Positions 9,986 through 17,602 of a stretch of DNA of 34,042 bases are shown here, one piece after another (the stretch's first letter is position 1; each line of letters begins with the position of its first letter). The DNA lies in the NCBI GenBank assembly GCA_027487485.1, contig JAIYDN010000006.1, positions 1 through 34,042 on the forward strand, read 5' to 3'. The position numbers and the translations under genes were made by a program. The stretch comes from Planctomycetaceae bacterium. Lineage in GTDB: Bacteria; Planctomycetota; Planctomycetia; Pirellulales; Pirellulaceae. The notes below the pieces were generated by a model, which made no database searches, had not been told where the DNA came from, and saw nothing but the letters and a program-made list of their open reading frames with translations.

Positions 9986-10185
9986 GGTCGCATCTCCTAG
10001 CAGCAACTTCTGTGTTTAGCTTGCTCAGCGTCCTAGCCTTCATTTGCACAAAAGGGATTCAAGTTGAAACTCGCTTTTTGGTCGAAGTTTCTGGACTTTC
10101 TGCTTTGCTCCAATCAACCAAACCGAAGATCGTTCGACTTGCTAAACGCAGGATACAAAGTCCCAAGTATTTCACCGCCAATAGC

Positions 10186-10228
10186 TAAAAAAAACTGCTT
10201 GGTGGCTTACGCCGCAAGCAGCCTTTTT
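10186..10228. terminator. Bidirectional terminator after the truncated clamp gene
   Basis: CTGCTTG (10195-10201) pairs with CAAGCAG (10215-10221). An eight- or nine-A run lies on the left and five T on the right, so it can terminate on both strands. On the minus strand it lies just past the stop of the 10240-10695 gene. Confidence 0.65.
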
Positions 10229-10239
10229 GTTGGTTGGCT

Positions 10240-10695
10240 TCAACGGTTGGCAAGGGAGATCGAGTGTAACCGCGAACAGCCACGCATAATCAACTGTCGC
10301 TCGTCGATGGTGTGCCAGGCTAAATCTGGAAGCAAATGATACTGCCGTGCGCCCAGTGCTGGCCACTTTTGCTCGCTTTGAACGTATCCCTCGTACCATT
10401 TCGCTAGAACATAGCCTTCACCGTTTTCGATTACCTCCGTTAGCTCCAACACTCCGTTTCGAGTGGTGTCATCAAGTAGGAATGCAAACGGTAACGCGAT
10501 GCTTTGATCGCCAGCTTCAAAATCCACTCGGTTGCAAAGGTAGGTTAGCAACAACCCATCCTTTGCCTTCCCGATCGAATAGCCGCTTTCGATAACAGTG
10601 AAGACAACTGTTTGAGAATCATCTTCGATAGTCGATTTCCACGTCTTGCGTACGAAATGAAGAAATCGACCTATGTCTGAACGCCGTACTTTCAT
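10240..10695 (-). CDS. Truncated paralog of the DnaN-like clamp (first domain)
   Basis: 151 residues with a good ribosome binding site (AAGGAGAT). It parallels the N-terminus of the neighbour at 10843-12012: MKVRRSDIGRFLHF against MKIRSNDVKRFLQF, then YLCNRVD, and LLPDLAWHTIDER against LIPDLAWHTIDER. It stops about 18 residues after that shared motif, where the second clamp domain would begin, so it retains only the first of the expected three domains. It may be a decaying duplicate, or a short protein that binds or modulates the full-length clamp; the clean start and the terminator right behind it keep the second option open. Cotranscription with the upstream clamp gene is possible, although a palindromic repeat lies between them. 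Confidence 0.6.
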   Translation of the reverse strand: MKVRRSDIGRFLHFVRKTWKSTIEDDSQTVVFTVIESGYSIGKAKDGLLLTYLCNRVDFEAGDQSIALPFAFLLDDTTRNGVLELTEVIENGEGYVLAKWYEGYVQSEQKWPALGARQYHLLPDLAWHTIDERQLIMRGCSRLHSISLANR

Positions 10696-10752
10696 GGTGG
10701 GTATCTCCTTGGTTTTTTGTCGAACTAACCCGAAATGGTCGCCGGGCCAAAT

Positions 10753-10825
10753 TGAGCAGCAGGCGCTAGCTGAGACTTGGATTCCCTGGAAAAAGAGATG
10801 GAATGCGGCTAGTACCTGCGGCTCA
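10753..10825. repeat. REP/MITE-like palindromic repeat, copy 1
   Basis: A 73-bp element between the two clamp-like genes whose ends are inverted copies: it starts TGAGCAGCAGGCGCTAGC and ends GCGGCTAGTACCTGCGGCTCA-type sequence. The same ends occur at 12652-12722. It is probably a dispersed chromosomal palindrome. Confidence 0.55.
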
Positions 10826-10842
10826 GTAAAAAATGTTCCGGG

Positions 10843-12012
10843 CTAGCTTGCTCGACGACGATCCGAAGAGAATGCAACCATGCTTGTTTTGATGCACTGC
10901 GTCTGCGTCAGATCGAGCGTTAAATCCAAGTTGGACAGCGGCATCCAGACATATTGCATTCTCTGGCCGCATGCCAGGATCGCCTGATCCTTGCCGAACA
11001 GAAACAAACTGTCAGCACCGATCTTGGCCGCAAACGAAAGGTTCTTTCTCGGTATACCAATACGCCGATCTGGGCCCAGGTGCAGCGAGCGATCTAATTC
11101 CAGGCAAACTGTGCAGGTTGTGCCCTGCCCGGATTTGCCAACCACTGCAACATGGCCGTTCAAGTCCAATATCACTGGTTTCAGATCTTCAGACTCGCCC
11201 GGCAGTTTCAACAGGCAGTTGGTTAACGCATCGCAATCTCTCGTGTCCAGAAGCACACGATTGGTTGATCTCTGCCTGTCTGGTATCACTTGATCAACGT
11301 TCGGGAACCGAGTCCCTCGTTCCAGGGGTATGCGCAGCGTATAGGCATCAAACCGAATGAACAGGTCGTATTCTTGACGTGCGAGTTCCACTTTGCGGCC
11401 GGAAAGCCAGTCTTTGCATTGCATGACTTTATTCTTGCGAATTAGCAACGCTTCCGATTGCCAGGGAAATGAAAATCCGTCGTACCGCAACAACTGATTG
11501 CCATCCGTTGCGGTTACTGATCCGTGCCTTCCATCGAGCTCGATACAAGATAGCCCGTACCGAACAGAGTTGTCGTCGGCGACCTCAGCAGTACGTGCCA
11601 AAGCAGTTAGAAACCGCTCGTCGATCGTGTGCCAAGCAAGGTCGGGAATCAGATCCTCGTTTGGCATTGCTTCTTGCTCGTATTCATTCATTCTGGGCAC
11701 CGGACCGTCCTGCCAACTCGCTTGGATGAACTCCCCACCGTCCTGGTTCAAGATCCGCAGCGTGATTGTTTCGCTGCTGTTCACACAGTCTCGCAGCAGA
11801 TCCAGGGGAACCGCAATGGTCTCGTGATCTGACACGGAATCCACTCGATTGCATAGATACGAAAGCACCAACCCCTGTCGTTGCATTGAAATCGTGTAGT
11901 TCGAGGCATTAAATGACAAGACAACAGTACTCGATTGGTCGCGAAAGTGTGAGCCCCAAAACTTGCGAGCAAACTGAAGGAAGCGTTTTACGTCGTTTGA
12001 TCTTATCTTCAT
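10843..12012 (-). CDS. DNA polymerase III beta subunit-like (sliding clamp-like) protein
   Basis: 389 residues from the ATG at 12012, chosen because the tandem paralog at 10695 starts at the matching residue; the frame is open to 12063. Diagnostic clamp features are ATDGNQLL (residues 168-175), equivalent to the conserved ATDGHRL motif of DnaN, and QYVWMPL near the C-terminus, equivalent to the YVVMPM end of beta clamps. The length also fits (about 366-390). Overall it is strongly diverged and is unlikely to be the housekeeping clamp. It probably tethers a polymerase or repair enzyme encoded by, or recruited to, the element. It lies downstream of a RadC-type gene on the same strand. An alternative is a clamp-fold protein that has taken on a regulatory or decoy role. 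Confidence 0.65.
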   Translation of the reverse strand: MKIRSNDVKRFLQFARKFWGSHFRDQSSTVVLSFNASNYTISMQRQGLVLSYLCNRVDSVSDHETIAVPLDLLRDCVNSSETITLRILNQDGGEFIQASWQDGPVPRMNEYEQEAMPNEDLIPDLAWHTIDERFLTALARTAEVADDNSVRYGLSCIELDGRHGSVTATDGNQLLRYDGFSFPWQSEALLIRKNKVMQCKDWLSGRKVELARQEYDLFIRFDAYTLRIPLERGTRFPNVDQVIPDRQRSTNRVLLDTRDCDALTNCLLKLPGESEDLKPVILDLNGHVAVVGKSGQGTTCTVCLELDRSLHLGPDRRIGIPRKNLSFAAKIGADSLFLFGKDQAILACGQRMQYVWMPLSNLDLTLDLTQTQCIKTSMVAFSSDRRRAS

Positions 12013-12109
12013 GATTGATTTGTTTCCGTGGAGTAAGAATGTGAAGTCGGCAGATCGAATCAATCCACCGTTGGGAAGAGAACAGCGTTGGCATTACTAG
12101 CTAGTTTCG

Positions 12110-12550
12110 CTACGCAGTACGCAGGTCATCCGGAAGGGACTCGGCAAAGCTGAACCGCTTACCGTTCAGACCTATGATCAGGTGATCGTGCAGATGAACG
12201 CCCAGGATCTTGCCTGCGTTAGCAAGTGCCCGAGTTACCGCACGATCCTGAACGCTTGGCTGAATGTTCCCGGAGGGATGGTTATGGGCAATGATTAGTG
12301 ACGACACGCCCTGCATAATGGCAAAGCGATATACCTCGCGAGGATGGACAAGGCTGGCGTCCAGGGTGCCGATGGTGACCACCTCGACATACTTGACCAC
12401 CATCTTGGTGTCGAGGCCAATCGACCAGAAGTGTTCTTTGTCGCGGTCTGTCTTGCATCGTCGTTGCAACCAAAAGCGTAAAGCACTGGCTACCTTTTCG
12501 ACACCATCCAGTGGGCCTTCTATCTTGGATCTAACTAGCATTTTTTTCAC
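12110..12550 (-). CDS. RadC-family JAB/MPN domain protein
   Basis: 146 residues covering essentially the RadC JAB domain, without the N-terminal HhH region of full-length RadC (about 220 residues). Metal-site residues are visible: a conserved region EHFWSIGLD, then AHNHPSGN...PSVQD with the HxH and the distal Asp of the JAMM motif. These short RadC proteins are frequent on mobile elements and prophages, but their biochemical role remains unsettled; DNA repair was the historical label, and a metallopeptidase or nuclease role is debated. The start is a GTG at 12550, with an ATG three codons later at 12541 as alternative; neither has a clear Shine-Dalgarno sequence. A strong minus-strand terminator (12584-12634) lies upstream, so it probably has its own promoter. 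Confidence 0.85.
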   Translation of the reverse strand: MKKMLVRSKIEGPLDGVEKVASALRFWLQRRCKTDRDKEHFWSIGLDTKMVVKYVEVVTIGTLDASLVHPREVYRFAIMQGVSSLIIAHNHPSGNIQPSVQDRAVTRALANAGKILGVHLHDHLIIGLNGKRFSFAESLPDDLRTA

Positions 12551-12583
12551 TTGGTAAAATTAGGGAGTAGTAGTACGGATCGA

Positions 12584-12634
12584 AACAAAAAAGCTCGTGG
12601 GAAGTGGGGACTTGCGTCCACCACCTAGCACGAG
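12584..12634 (-). terminator. Rho-independent terminator upstream of radC-like gene
   Basis: On the minus strand CTCGTG (12634-12629) pairs with CACGAG (12599-12594), with an inner GTGG..GGAC / GTCC.CCAC stem, followed by a T-rich tract. It ends transcription of the 12771-12971 gene. Confidence 0.7.
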
Positions 12635-12651
12635 TTCTTTAACGTTTGACA

Positions 12652-12722
12652 TGAGCCGCAGGCGCCAGCCGCGAAGCGTTTTTTTGAGGCGAGACGGTAA
12701 CGCGGCTTGCGCCCGCGGCTCA
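12652..12722. repeat. REP/MITE-like palindromic repeat, copy 2
   Basis: A 71-bp element with inverted ends (TGAGCCGCAGGCGCCAGCCG at the left; the right end reads GCGGCTTGCGCCCGCGGCTC). It is closely similar to 10753-10825, mainly in the two terminal 20-bp segments. Confidence 0.6.
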
Positions 12723-12770
12723 GAATGAATAGCCCGGGTTACCAGGAGTTTGAGCACACGGAAATACGCT

Positions 12771-12971
12771 TTAGTCGATGAGCTCATCGATGAAGCGGGC
12801 TAGCAGGCTAGGATCGGCATGATCCCAGTCGATGATCTGCGGAGGACGAACATCGTCAGGCTCTATTTCGAACGAATCTCGCATCAGCATCGAAAAGCCA
12901 CGGCGTCGGATCGTGCCGACCGAATCACCTGTTGCGGCAGCTACCGCTGCGTCCAATTCTTGAAAATACAT
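12771..12971 (-). CDS. Small acidic hypothetical protein
   Basis: 66 residues from the ATG at 12971, which has a GAGG ribosome binding site; the frame continues upstream to 13013 but that part lacks a ribosome binding site. The N-terminus is helical and Ala-rich (ELDAAVAAATGDSVGTIRRRGF), and the C-terminus is acidic with Pro-Pro-Gln-Ile-Ile-Asp-Trp-Asp. The GDSVGTIRRRGFSML part could be a small nucleic-acid-binding helix pair, but I do not recognise the family. It sits between two minus-strand terminators (13049-13078 and 12584-12634), so it forms a single-gene transcription unit within the block. Confidence 0.6.
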   Translation of the reverse strand: MYFQELDAAVAAATGDSVGTIRRRGFSMLMRDSFEIEPDDVRPPQIIDWDHADPSLLARFIDELID

Positions 12972-13048
12972 GAAACACCTCGTTTGAATTTGAAAAATGA
13001 AGAACCTGGTCAACGTGTCCTTGCACAGCCATCAAGCCATGCACAAAC

Positions 13049-13078
13049 GAAAAATGCCCGGTGGTTTAGACCGGGCAT
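13049..13078 (-). terminator. Rho-independent terminator ending the DUF1257 operon
   Basis: ATGCCCGGT (13054-13062) pairs with ACCGGGCAT (13070-13078), a nine-base stem with a seven-base loop. On the minus strand it is followed by five T (the A run at 13050-13054). It lies 34 bp past the stop of the 13112-13372 gene. Confidence 0.75.
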
Positions 13079-13111
13079 AGTCTGTAAAAAGCGAGCTGAA
13101 AAACAACAAGA

Positions 13112-13372
13112 CTAAGGGAGCACAGGTTGAAGCCAGAACTCTTGCAGCCATGCAACCTCGGCCTGAATCGCCCGCGAACGATGTGGGTACGGCCCAAGTT
13201 TTGGACCGTCCACAGGAGATAAGTCTGCCCACCAGAATCCGTTCTGGTCAGGCTCGACATGCGAACCACGTTCGATGATTGGATTACCAAACGCATGTGG
13301 CTCGATAAGCTCGGAGTAGATCATGCGAACATTGCCACACGGTTCGATGATCAGCACGGTGGTTTCGTTCAT
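13112..13372 (-). CDS. Hypothetical protein, last gene of the DUF1257 operon
   Basis: 86 residues starting at the ATG at 13372, five bases after the stop of the upstream gene; an in-frame TTG at 13381 would overlap that stop. Visible features are a strand-rich start (TVLIIEPCGNVRMIYSELI) and a central HVEPDQNGFWWADLSPVDGP with paired Trp. The last part, HRSRAIQAEVAWLQEFWL, is probably a helix. The HVEP-D-x-x-G-x-WW-ADLS pattern looks like a conserved domain of planctomycete mobile elements, but I cannot attach a function. Its tight spacing to the preceding gene and the terminator behind it make it the end of the transcription unit that begins with DUF1257. Confidence 0.65.
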   Translation of the reverse strand: MNETTVLIIEPCGNVRMIYSELIEPHAFGNPIIERGSHVEPDQNGFWWADLSPVDGPKLGPYPHRSRAIQAEVAWLQEFWLQPVLP

Positions 13373-13377
13373 TCGGC

Positions 13378-14337
13378 TCAAGATGTCGGTCTCCGAATGA
13401 TGTTTCGTCGTGGCCGATCGGTCATGTAGCCATCCAGACTGGCTTCGATGCGAGTCAAGCCGTTCGAAATGCGTTGACGCAAGGATTCACGTTGACGCAA
13501 ATCCTCGGGTACGACTCCGCCGACCAGGCTTTGTGCCTGCTCGATCAATTGCTCCAACGACTCGTCGGTGCCGATACTCAACCGACGAAACCGATCAAGA
13601 AACTCATGCAAGTTGGTTACTGCCGTATCGCGGAAGATCTTGGGTTTGCCGTCTGCTTCCCCGCTCAGCCTTTCGGCCAAGTGGGATACAAGGCTCGCAA
13701 GCTCTTCTGCAAACGCGGTTTCTGCAATCTTCACCGCTTCCGTGAACCGATCGCGGACTCGGTTGCACTCCGTCTCGTAGATTTCCGGAGCCACGCTACG
13801 TAGGTAATCGGGCGGAGTTGTCGCAGGATAATCCCACGAGATGGCAAACTCGTCTGAAATGCTTTGCGAATAGTCGGTGACATCGAACAGGTCCCCCAAT
13901 CGTTCCCGGGCTTGCTCAACGAGCTCGCCCCAGCACCGATCAAGATCGCGCACCGATAGCTCCAGTTCGTTTTGTGTCTCACGCAACTGCGACTCTAGAG
14001 TTGAAACCGTTTCACGCTTGACCAGCCGCACACCGGGTTCAACGTAGGGTAGAGTTTGGCTACGCCAGCATGCGACCGCTTTCGACTTCACTGCCGAGAC
14101 AGCTCGAAATACCGGATGGGTTGTGTCAAATAGCTTTTTGCCAGCGGATAGAACATCGACATCGGCACTGAATGCACCGGCTGCCAGCCGACGCTGGCCC
14201 TGGCTGAGTGTTTTCCGGACACCCGGCCAACGGACATGCAGACGGATCGCAGTCGTTGCCGACTGCAATTGCTCACCGGCCGTGTTGCGTTGCTGAAACT
14301 CGTTTGTTTGGGTTGACGACTCTAAAATCGTAGACAT
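13378..14337 (-). CDS. Large helical hypothetical protein, weakly DUF3150-like
   Basis: 319 residues from the ATG at 14337; the frame is open to 14400 but MSTILESS is a more natural start. It is largely helical. An early ATTAIRLHVRWPGVRKTLS segment and an LSAGKKLFDTTHPVFRAVSAVKSKAVACWRSQTLPY block resemble in layout the DUF3150 family of plasmid or phage-like proteins (strand, conserved Lys and Leu, then long helices). This is a weak match by eye. Two long amphipathic helical regions (about 130-170 and 200-290) suggest oligomerisation. It sits in the operon between the coiled-coil lipoprotein gene and a small conserved gene. Partnership with the upstream AAA+ ATPase is plausible. Confidence 0.65.
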   Translation of the reverse strand: MSTILESSTQTNEFQQRNTAGEQLQSATTAIRLHVRWPGVRKTLSQGQRRLAAGAFSADVDVLSAGKKLFDTTHPVFRAVSAVKSKAVACWRSQTLPYVEPGVRLVKRETVSTLESQLRETQNELELSVRDLDRCWGELVEQARERLGDLFDVTDYSQSISDEFAISWDYPATTPPDYLRSVAPEIYETECNRVRDRFTEAVKIAETAFAEELASLVSHLAERLSGEADGKPKIFRDTAVTNLHEFLDRFRRLSIGTDESLEQLIEQAQSLVGGVVPEDLRQRESLRQRISNGLTRIEASLDGYMTDRPRRNIIRRPTS

Positions 14338-14448
14338 GTTGGATACCGTTCTTTCTGTAGTTGGTTCATCTGAAGTTGGTAAACGAAGAACGGCGGACAA
14401 ATGCGTCTGCCGTTCATGTGGGTTGAAATGGATTACAGGTCGTGCTTG

Positions 14449-14928
14449 TTAGACGTCCTGGATCCAAGATTGGCATTCTGTTGGGACGGATTCCGTCTCC
14501 CAGAAACGCAGCATCAACCAACCGATCAGCACCAGCGGCACGAGGCATGCAGCCAAGATGCCGATCGATTCAAGGGTGCCAGCGGTCATCGTGTCGTTGA
14601 TACGTTGCGAGGCGATGGATCTTCGCTCCGTCTCAAGACCTTCTAAGCCGCTTTGGATATTGGATTGCTGCTGAGTTAAGCTCGCCCGAGTTTGTTCGAG
14701 GGATTTTTGGGCCTCGGTGATTCCTTTGCGAGCTTCCGCTTCGTTGGCGACGAGCTCTCTTGTCGCTCGGGTAACGTCTTGCTGCATTGCGTTGACGTGG
14801 GCCCGTTGAGAGCCGTCGTCGCAGCCTGCCATGATCGGCAAAACCAAGGGCAGCAGCAGGAAGAGCCGTCGCAGTATGGCCCGCAAAATGGGTCGAACTG
14901 CAATCAGGATCTGCAGTATGGGTAACAT
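14449..14928 (-). CDS. Coiled-coil lipoprotein or membrane protein
   Basis: 159 residues from the ATG at 14928, which has an AAAGGAA ribosome binding site; the open frame runs to 15021 without one. Residues 1-35 form a hydrophobic segment ending in LPIMAGC, a good lipobox, so the Cys could be lipidated after signal peptidase II cleavage. A long Gln/Glu/Ala-rich coiled coil follows (about residues 45-110), and a C-terminal transmembrane helix (ILAACLVPLVLIGWLML). The combination would anchor the coiled coil at both ends to membrane. The role is unknown; in an operon with a AAA+ ATPase it could be a spanin-like, scaffold or sensor component. Confidence 0.65.
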   Translation of the reverse strand: MLPILQILIAVRPILRAILRRLFLLLPLVLPIMAGCDDGSQRAHVNAMQQDVTRATRELVANEAEARKGITEAQKSLEQTRASLTQQQSNIQSGLEGLETERRSIASQRINDTMTAGTLESIGILAACLVPLVLIGWLMLRFWETESVPTECQSWIQDV

Positions 14929-15127
14929 GGAAATTCCTTTGTAAAAGACGTTTGGTGAAACGTAACAGTTGTTCAAAACGGCGTTGGCGATGAAACGCCA
15001 ACGCCAACGAAGCAGCCGCAACGAGCGTGCTGCTCATCAGTAAAACAGTGAACATGATCAGCCCTTAGAAAATGGAGGGTGATGTGAGAAGAGTTAAGGT
15101 ACTCAGACGGTCAGCGAGAAAGTCCCG

Positions 15128-15427
15128 TCAACCAAGGACCGTACGAACTTGCCACCGATTCGAGACCGGTTGGATTCTCGGCACGTTTCGGAACATTCGA
15201 GTGTTGATGGTGCGGTTGGTGTCCGCGTCCACGACCACGTAACGAACGTTGTCTGGTGCTAGTTTGTTAAACAGAGCTATGACATCGTCCTGGGTAAGGT
15301 TGACTTCTGTATTGGCAGAGTCCGAATTGACTGCGTCTAACTGGTCTGTGAGCTCCAAGCTCAACGCATGCTTGGCCCAGAACGCCAATGCTTCTCGCAG
15401 TAAAACAATCTCATGCGAAACAAGCAT
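15128..15427 (-). CDS. Small hypothetical protein downstream of the AAA+ ATPase
   Basis: 99 residues from the ATG at 15427, 13 bp after the AAA+ stop codon and preceded by a strong GGGAGG ribosome binding site; the open frame upstream to 15544 overlaps the ATPase gene and lacks such a site. The N-terminus is a helical stretch (HEIVLLREALAFWAKHALSLELTDQL). The centre reads NLTQDDVIALFNKLAPDNVRYVVVD, a helix followed by a strand. I recognise no family. Its position, tightly coupled to the ATPase gene, suggests an accessory or adaptor subunit. Confidence 0.6.
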   Translation of the reverse strand: MLVSHEIVLLREALAFWAKHALSLELTDQLDAVNSDSANTEVNLTQDDVIALFNKLAPDNVRYVVVDADTNRTINTRMFRNVPRIQPVSNRWQVRTVLG

Positions 15428-15440
15428 GATGTGCCTCCCG

Positions 15441-16949
15441 TTAGTTGACGGACGGGCCACCACGACTGATTCGACGACGAACAGCAGCACTGTTCGCAGC
15501 CTTGTCTGTCCTGCTGGCACTGTAGATGCCGCTAGCTTCTGCATCCAAGCATCTACCAGTCGCCCACTCCCGTAGTCGCTGAACCGACTCCGCTGACGTT
15601 ACCGCGACAGGAACCACGTTCTGAGCGGCTTGATTGAGCGGAATATCCAGCAAAGCGGCAAGACGACAGCAGGAACGGATCTCGGCACCCGTCCATTGCT
15701 CGTCGACTGGTAACTTTTCATCGCTCGAGATTCCGTAGACGCCCCGATACATGCTCCAAATCGCGTCCTTCTGCGGTCTGCCCGGAAGGTCAACGAAGAA
15801 CACGCCATCGAAGCGTTCGGCACGCGAGAACTCGGGTGGCAGTCTGGAAACGTCGTTGGCAGTACAAACGACGAACACATCCGACGTGTGGTCATTCAGC
15901 CACGTCAGCAACGTGCCGAACATCCGGGATGTCACTCCGCTATCGCCGCTCCCACCGGACGCGCCGGCGAACGCTTTCTCGATCTCATCGACCATGACCA
16001 CGCAGGGTGCCATGGAGTCGATGATCCGCAACGCTTCCCGAGTTCGTTCTTCGGATTGACCGACGAGCGAACCCATCAAGCTGCCTACATCGAGAGTCAA
16101 AACAGGTCGCCCGACTTCCTTGCCGAGCGATTTGCAGAACTCGGATTTGCCACAGCCAGGCGGCGACAGTAGTAGCACGCCACGAGGCTTCGCAAGCGAT
16201 CCCGTGTTGCCAGAACGCAACAGAGCTCGTTTGGTAAAGGCCTTCAGGGCGGTCAAACCACCCAGCGAACTGAAATCGCTTTCAGATCGACAGAGGTTCA
16301 ACAATCCAGACTTCTTCAGTGCCTGTGTTTTGAGCTCCCATATCGCTTCTGGCTGGACCGCACCGTTGCGAACCAACGAAAGCGAAAACGCATTCTCAGC
16401 CTCGTACCGTGTCAGTCCTACGGCGGCATCTAGCACAGCCTCTAGCTGTTGGCCCATTGGCATTTCGTTGACATCGGTCGCAATGCTACCGAGCAACTCC
16501 TGCAGTTCGGCCCTGGTTGGCTGTTCGTGGTCAACAACCACGAACAATCTTTCCAGTTCGGGCGGCAACTGCACGACAGGCGACAGAATCACAATAAACT
16601 TGCGATGGAGTTTGCCTTGAGTAACCGCTTTTGCGACTTTAGCTACGACTTCTCCTGATCCGATGAAGCGATGGTAGCTTCGAAGGACCAGGAGAGTGGG
16701 CGTATCGTCGTTAGAGATCGCCGACAGAGCTTTGACGGCTCCTGTGGGATCAACACTCTCGGACGCCGTAGTGGCGTCGCCAGAGGCATTCAGGCCTTGA
16801 GCAATATCCCAGGTCATCAGCGACCAATTTTCAGCGTGACACAGCTGAGCTAAGTCAGCAATGGCGTCGTCCGGCTCGTAGGATTTGATCCAAACGCCGG
16901 TGAAGCAGGCCCGTACGAGCTCGCTCATTCGTTGTCTAAGTGCAGACAT
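15441..16949 (-). CDS. AAA+ ATPase (Ycf46-like)
   Basis: 502 residues from the ATG at 16949 (ribosome binding site GGGAGA); the frame is open to 17015. The N-terminal 220 residues form a domain with a P-loop-like layout but no intact Walker A, as in Ycf46-type proteins. The second domain is a canonical AAA+ module: Walker A PPGCGKSE (GCGKS at 265-269), Walker B VVMVDE (317-322), sensor-1 TAND (363-366), and arginine finger candidates in FSRAERFDGVFFVDLP. The domain suits a protein-remodelling ATPase working as a hexamer. In cyanobacteria and planctomycetes such proteins are found with DUF1257 and DUF2997, the two genes directly upstream here. Substrate unknown. Confidence 0.85.
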   Translation of the reverse strand: MSALRQRMSELVRACFTGVWIKSYEPDDAIADLAQLCHAENWSLMTWDIAQGLNASGDATTASESVDPTGAVKALSAISNDDTPTLLVLRSYHRFIGSGEVVAKVAKAVTQGKLHRKFIVILSPVVQLPPELERLFVVVDHEQPTRAELQELLGSIATDVNEMPMGQQLEAVLDAAVGLTRYEAENAFSLSLVRNGAVQPEAIWELKTQALKKSGLLNLCRSESDFSSLGGLTALKAFTKRALLRSGNTGSLAKPRGVLLLSPPGCGKSEFCKSLGKEVGRPVLTLDVGSLMGSLVGQSEERTREALRIIDSMAPCVVMVDEIEKAFAGASGGSGDSGVTSRMFGTLLTWLNDHTSDVFVVCTANDVSRLPPEFSRAERFDGVFFVDLPGRPQKDAIWSMYRGVYGISSDEKLPVDEQWTGAEIRSCCRLAALLDIPLNQAAQNVVPVAVTSAESVQRLREWATGRCLDAEASGIYSASRTDKAANSAAVRRRISRGGPSVN

Positions 16950-17033
16950 AGTATCTCCCTCGTTGAAAGGTGGTGTAAGTAAAAGATTGGCCGCAGACAC
17001 GTGCTGCGGACCCATGATGCCTTGGCTTTAGAG

Positions 17034-17231
17034 TCAGGCGTTTTGATCAAGCTCAGCATGAGCTTGTTGATAGAAGTCGCTCGTCAGCGATTCGGATTCA
17101 CGAACTCCAAGGGCGAGCTCCAGGTTTCGCGAGGCTCTTTGGCAATCGATGCCAGTGAAGCCTTTGGTTTCGACCTTGGTTTCTCCCTTGGCGGAGACCG
17201 TGATTTCGATCGTTTTGGCTGTAGTAGTCAT
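17034..17231 (-). CDS. DUF2997 family protein
   Basis: 65 residues from the ATG at 17231 (ribosome binding site CGGGAG); an upstream extension to 17261 overlaps the DUF1257 stop region. It contains IEITVSAKGETKVETKGFTGIDCQRASRNLELALG followed by SESLTSDFYQQA, which is the whole DUF2997 pattern: a beta hairpin with a Gly turn, a conserved Cys, and a helix ending in an LG. DUF2997 proteins are small, uncharacterised and usually encoded next to DUF1257 and a AAA+ ATPase, as here. The close spacing (11 bp to DUF1257) supports cotranscription. Confidence 0.8.
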   Translation of the reverse strand: MTTTAKTIEITVSAKGETKVETKGFTGIDCQRASRNLELALGVRESESLTSDFYQQAHAELDQNA

Positions 17232-17242
17232 GTTGGCTCCCG

Positions 17243-17602
17243 TTAGGCGACTTGGACACAAACACGAATACTGCCATCTACCAATTGCTGTTCGGTGGTC
17301 GTGTGACCAGCCTTACGAGCTTCCAGCTTGGCCTTTTCGACCGCGTAGGCTTGCAAGAACTTATCCAGTTCTTGCTGCTGGCCCCATTTGCCGCCGTAGT
17401 TATCGAAGTCCACTTCGCCGGTGTCCGTGTTGCAAACGACAGGATAGTTCCAGCCGTTGAGCCGGACGATCCAGCCCGATTTTTCAGCGACAAACAACTT
17501 AGCCAGCCCAAAGGTGGGTGCTAGCAGTTTCAAACGCGTGCAAGCCGACTGAATCGCCAGCGGATCGCGCACTTGAGTCCGAACGGTCACGATATGTGAC
17601 AT
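17243..17602 (-). CDS. DUF1257 (Ycf35-like) family protein
   Basis: 119 residues starting MSHIVTVRTQVRDPLAIQSACTRL, the typical DUF1257 start (MSHF.TI.TQ.KD...L..AL..LG). Later GWNYPVVCNTDTGEVDFDNYGGKWG and the QAYAVEKAKLEARKAG helix agree with the family. The function of DUF1257/Ycf35 is not established; it occurs in plastids, cyanobacteria, some phages and planctomycetes. It is the first gene of the minus-strand operon that ends at 13112, and the 17603-18336 gap in front of it must contain the promoter. A TGGAG ribosome binding site lies before the ATG. Confidence 0.8.
   Translation of the reverse strand: MSHIVTVRTQVRDPLAIQSACTRLKLLAPTFGLAKLFVAEKSGWIVRLNGWNYPVVCNTDTGEVDFDNYGGKWGQQQELDKFLQAYAVEKAKLEARKAGHTTTEQQLVDGSIRVCVQVA

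Larger units (their letters stand above)
9363..10239. other. Long intergenic stretch with terminators
   Basis: This stretch of about 880 bp holds no convincing gene. Short frames on both strands lack family motifs and have low-quality translations. The notable content is a plus-strand terminator-like hairpin at 9964-9985 and a bidirectional one at 10186-10228. An upstream extension of the kinase frame covers 9363-9680, but its translation does not resemble protein. A small RNA ending at the 9964 hairpin is possible. Confidence 0.5.

Noticed and set aside
14633-15055. Minus-strand frame with a plausible start (AAGGG before ATG) and a hydrophobic N-terminus (MFTVLLMSSTLVAAASLALAF)
   Set aside because: From 14928 on it is a shadow of the lipoprotein gene and its composition becomes non-protein-like. 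A very short membrane peptide encoded at 14930-15055 remains possible but has no stop of its own.
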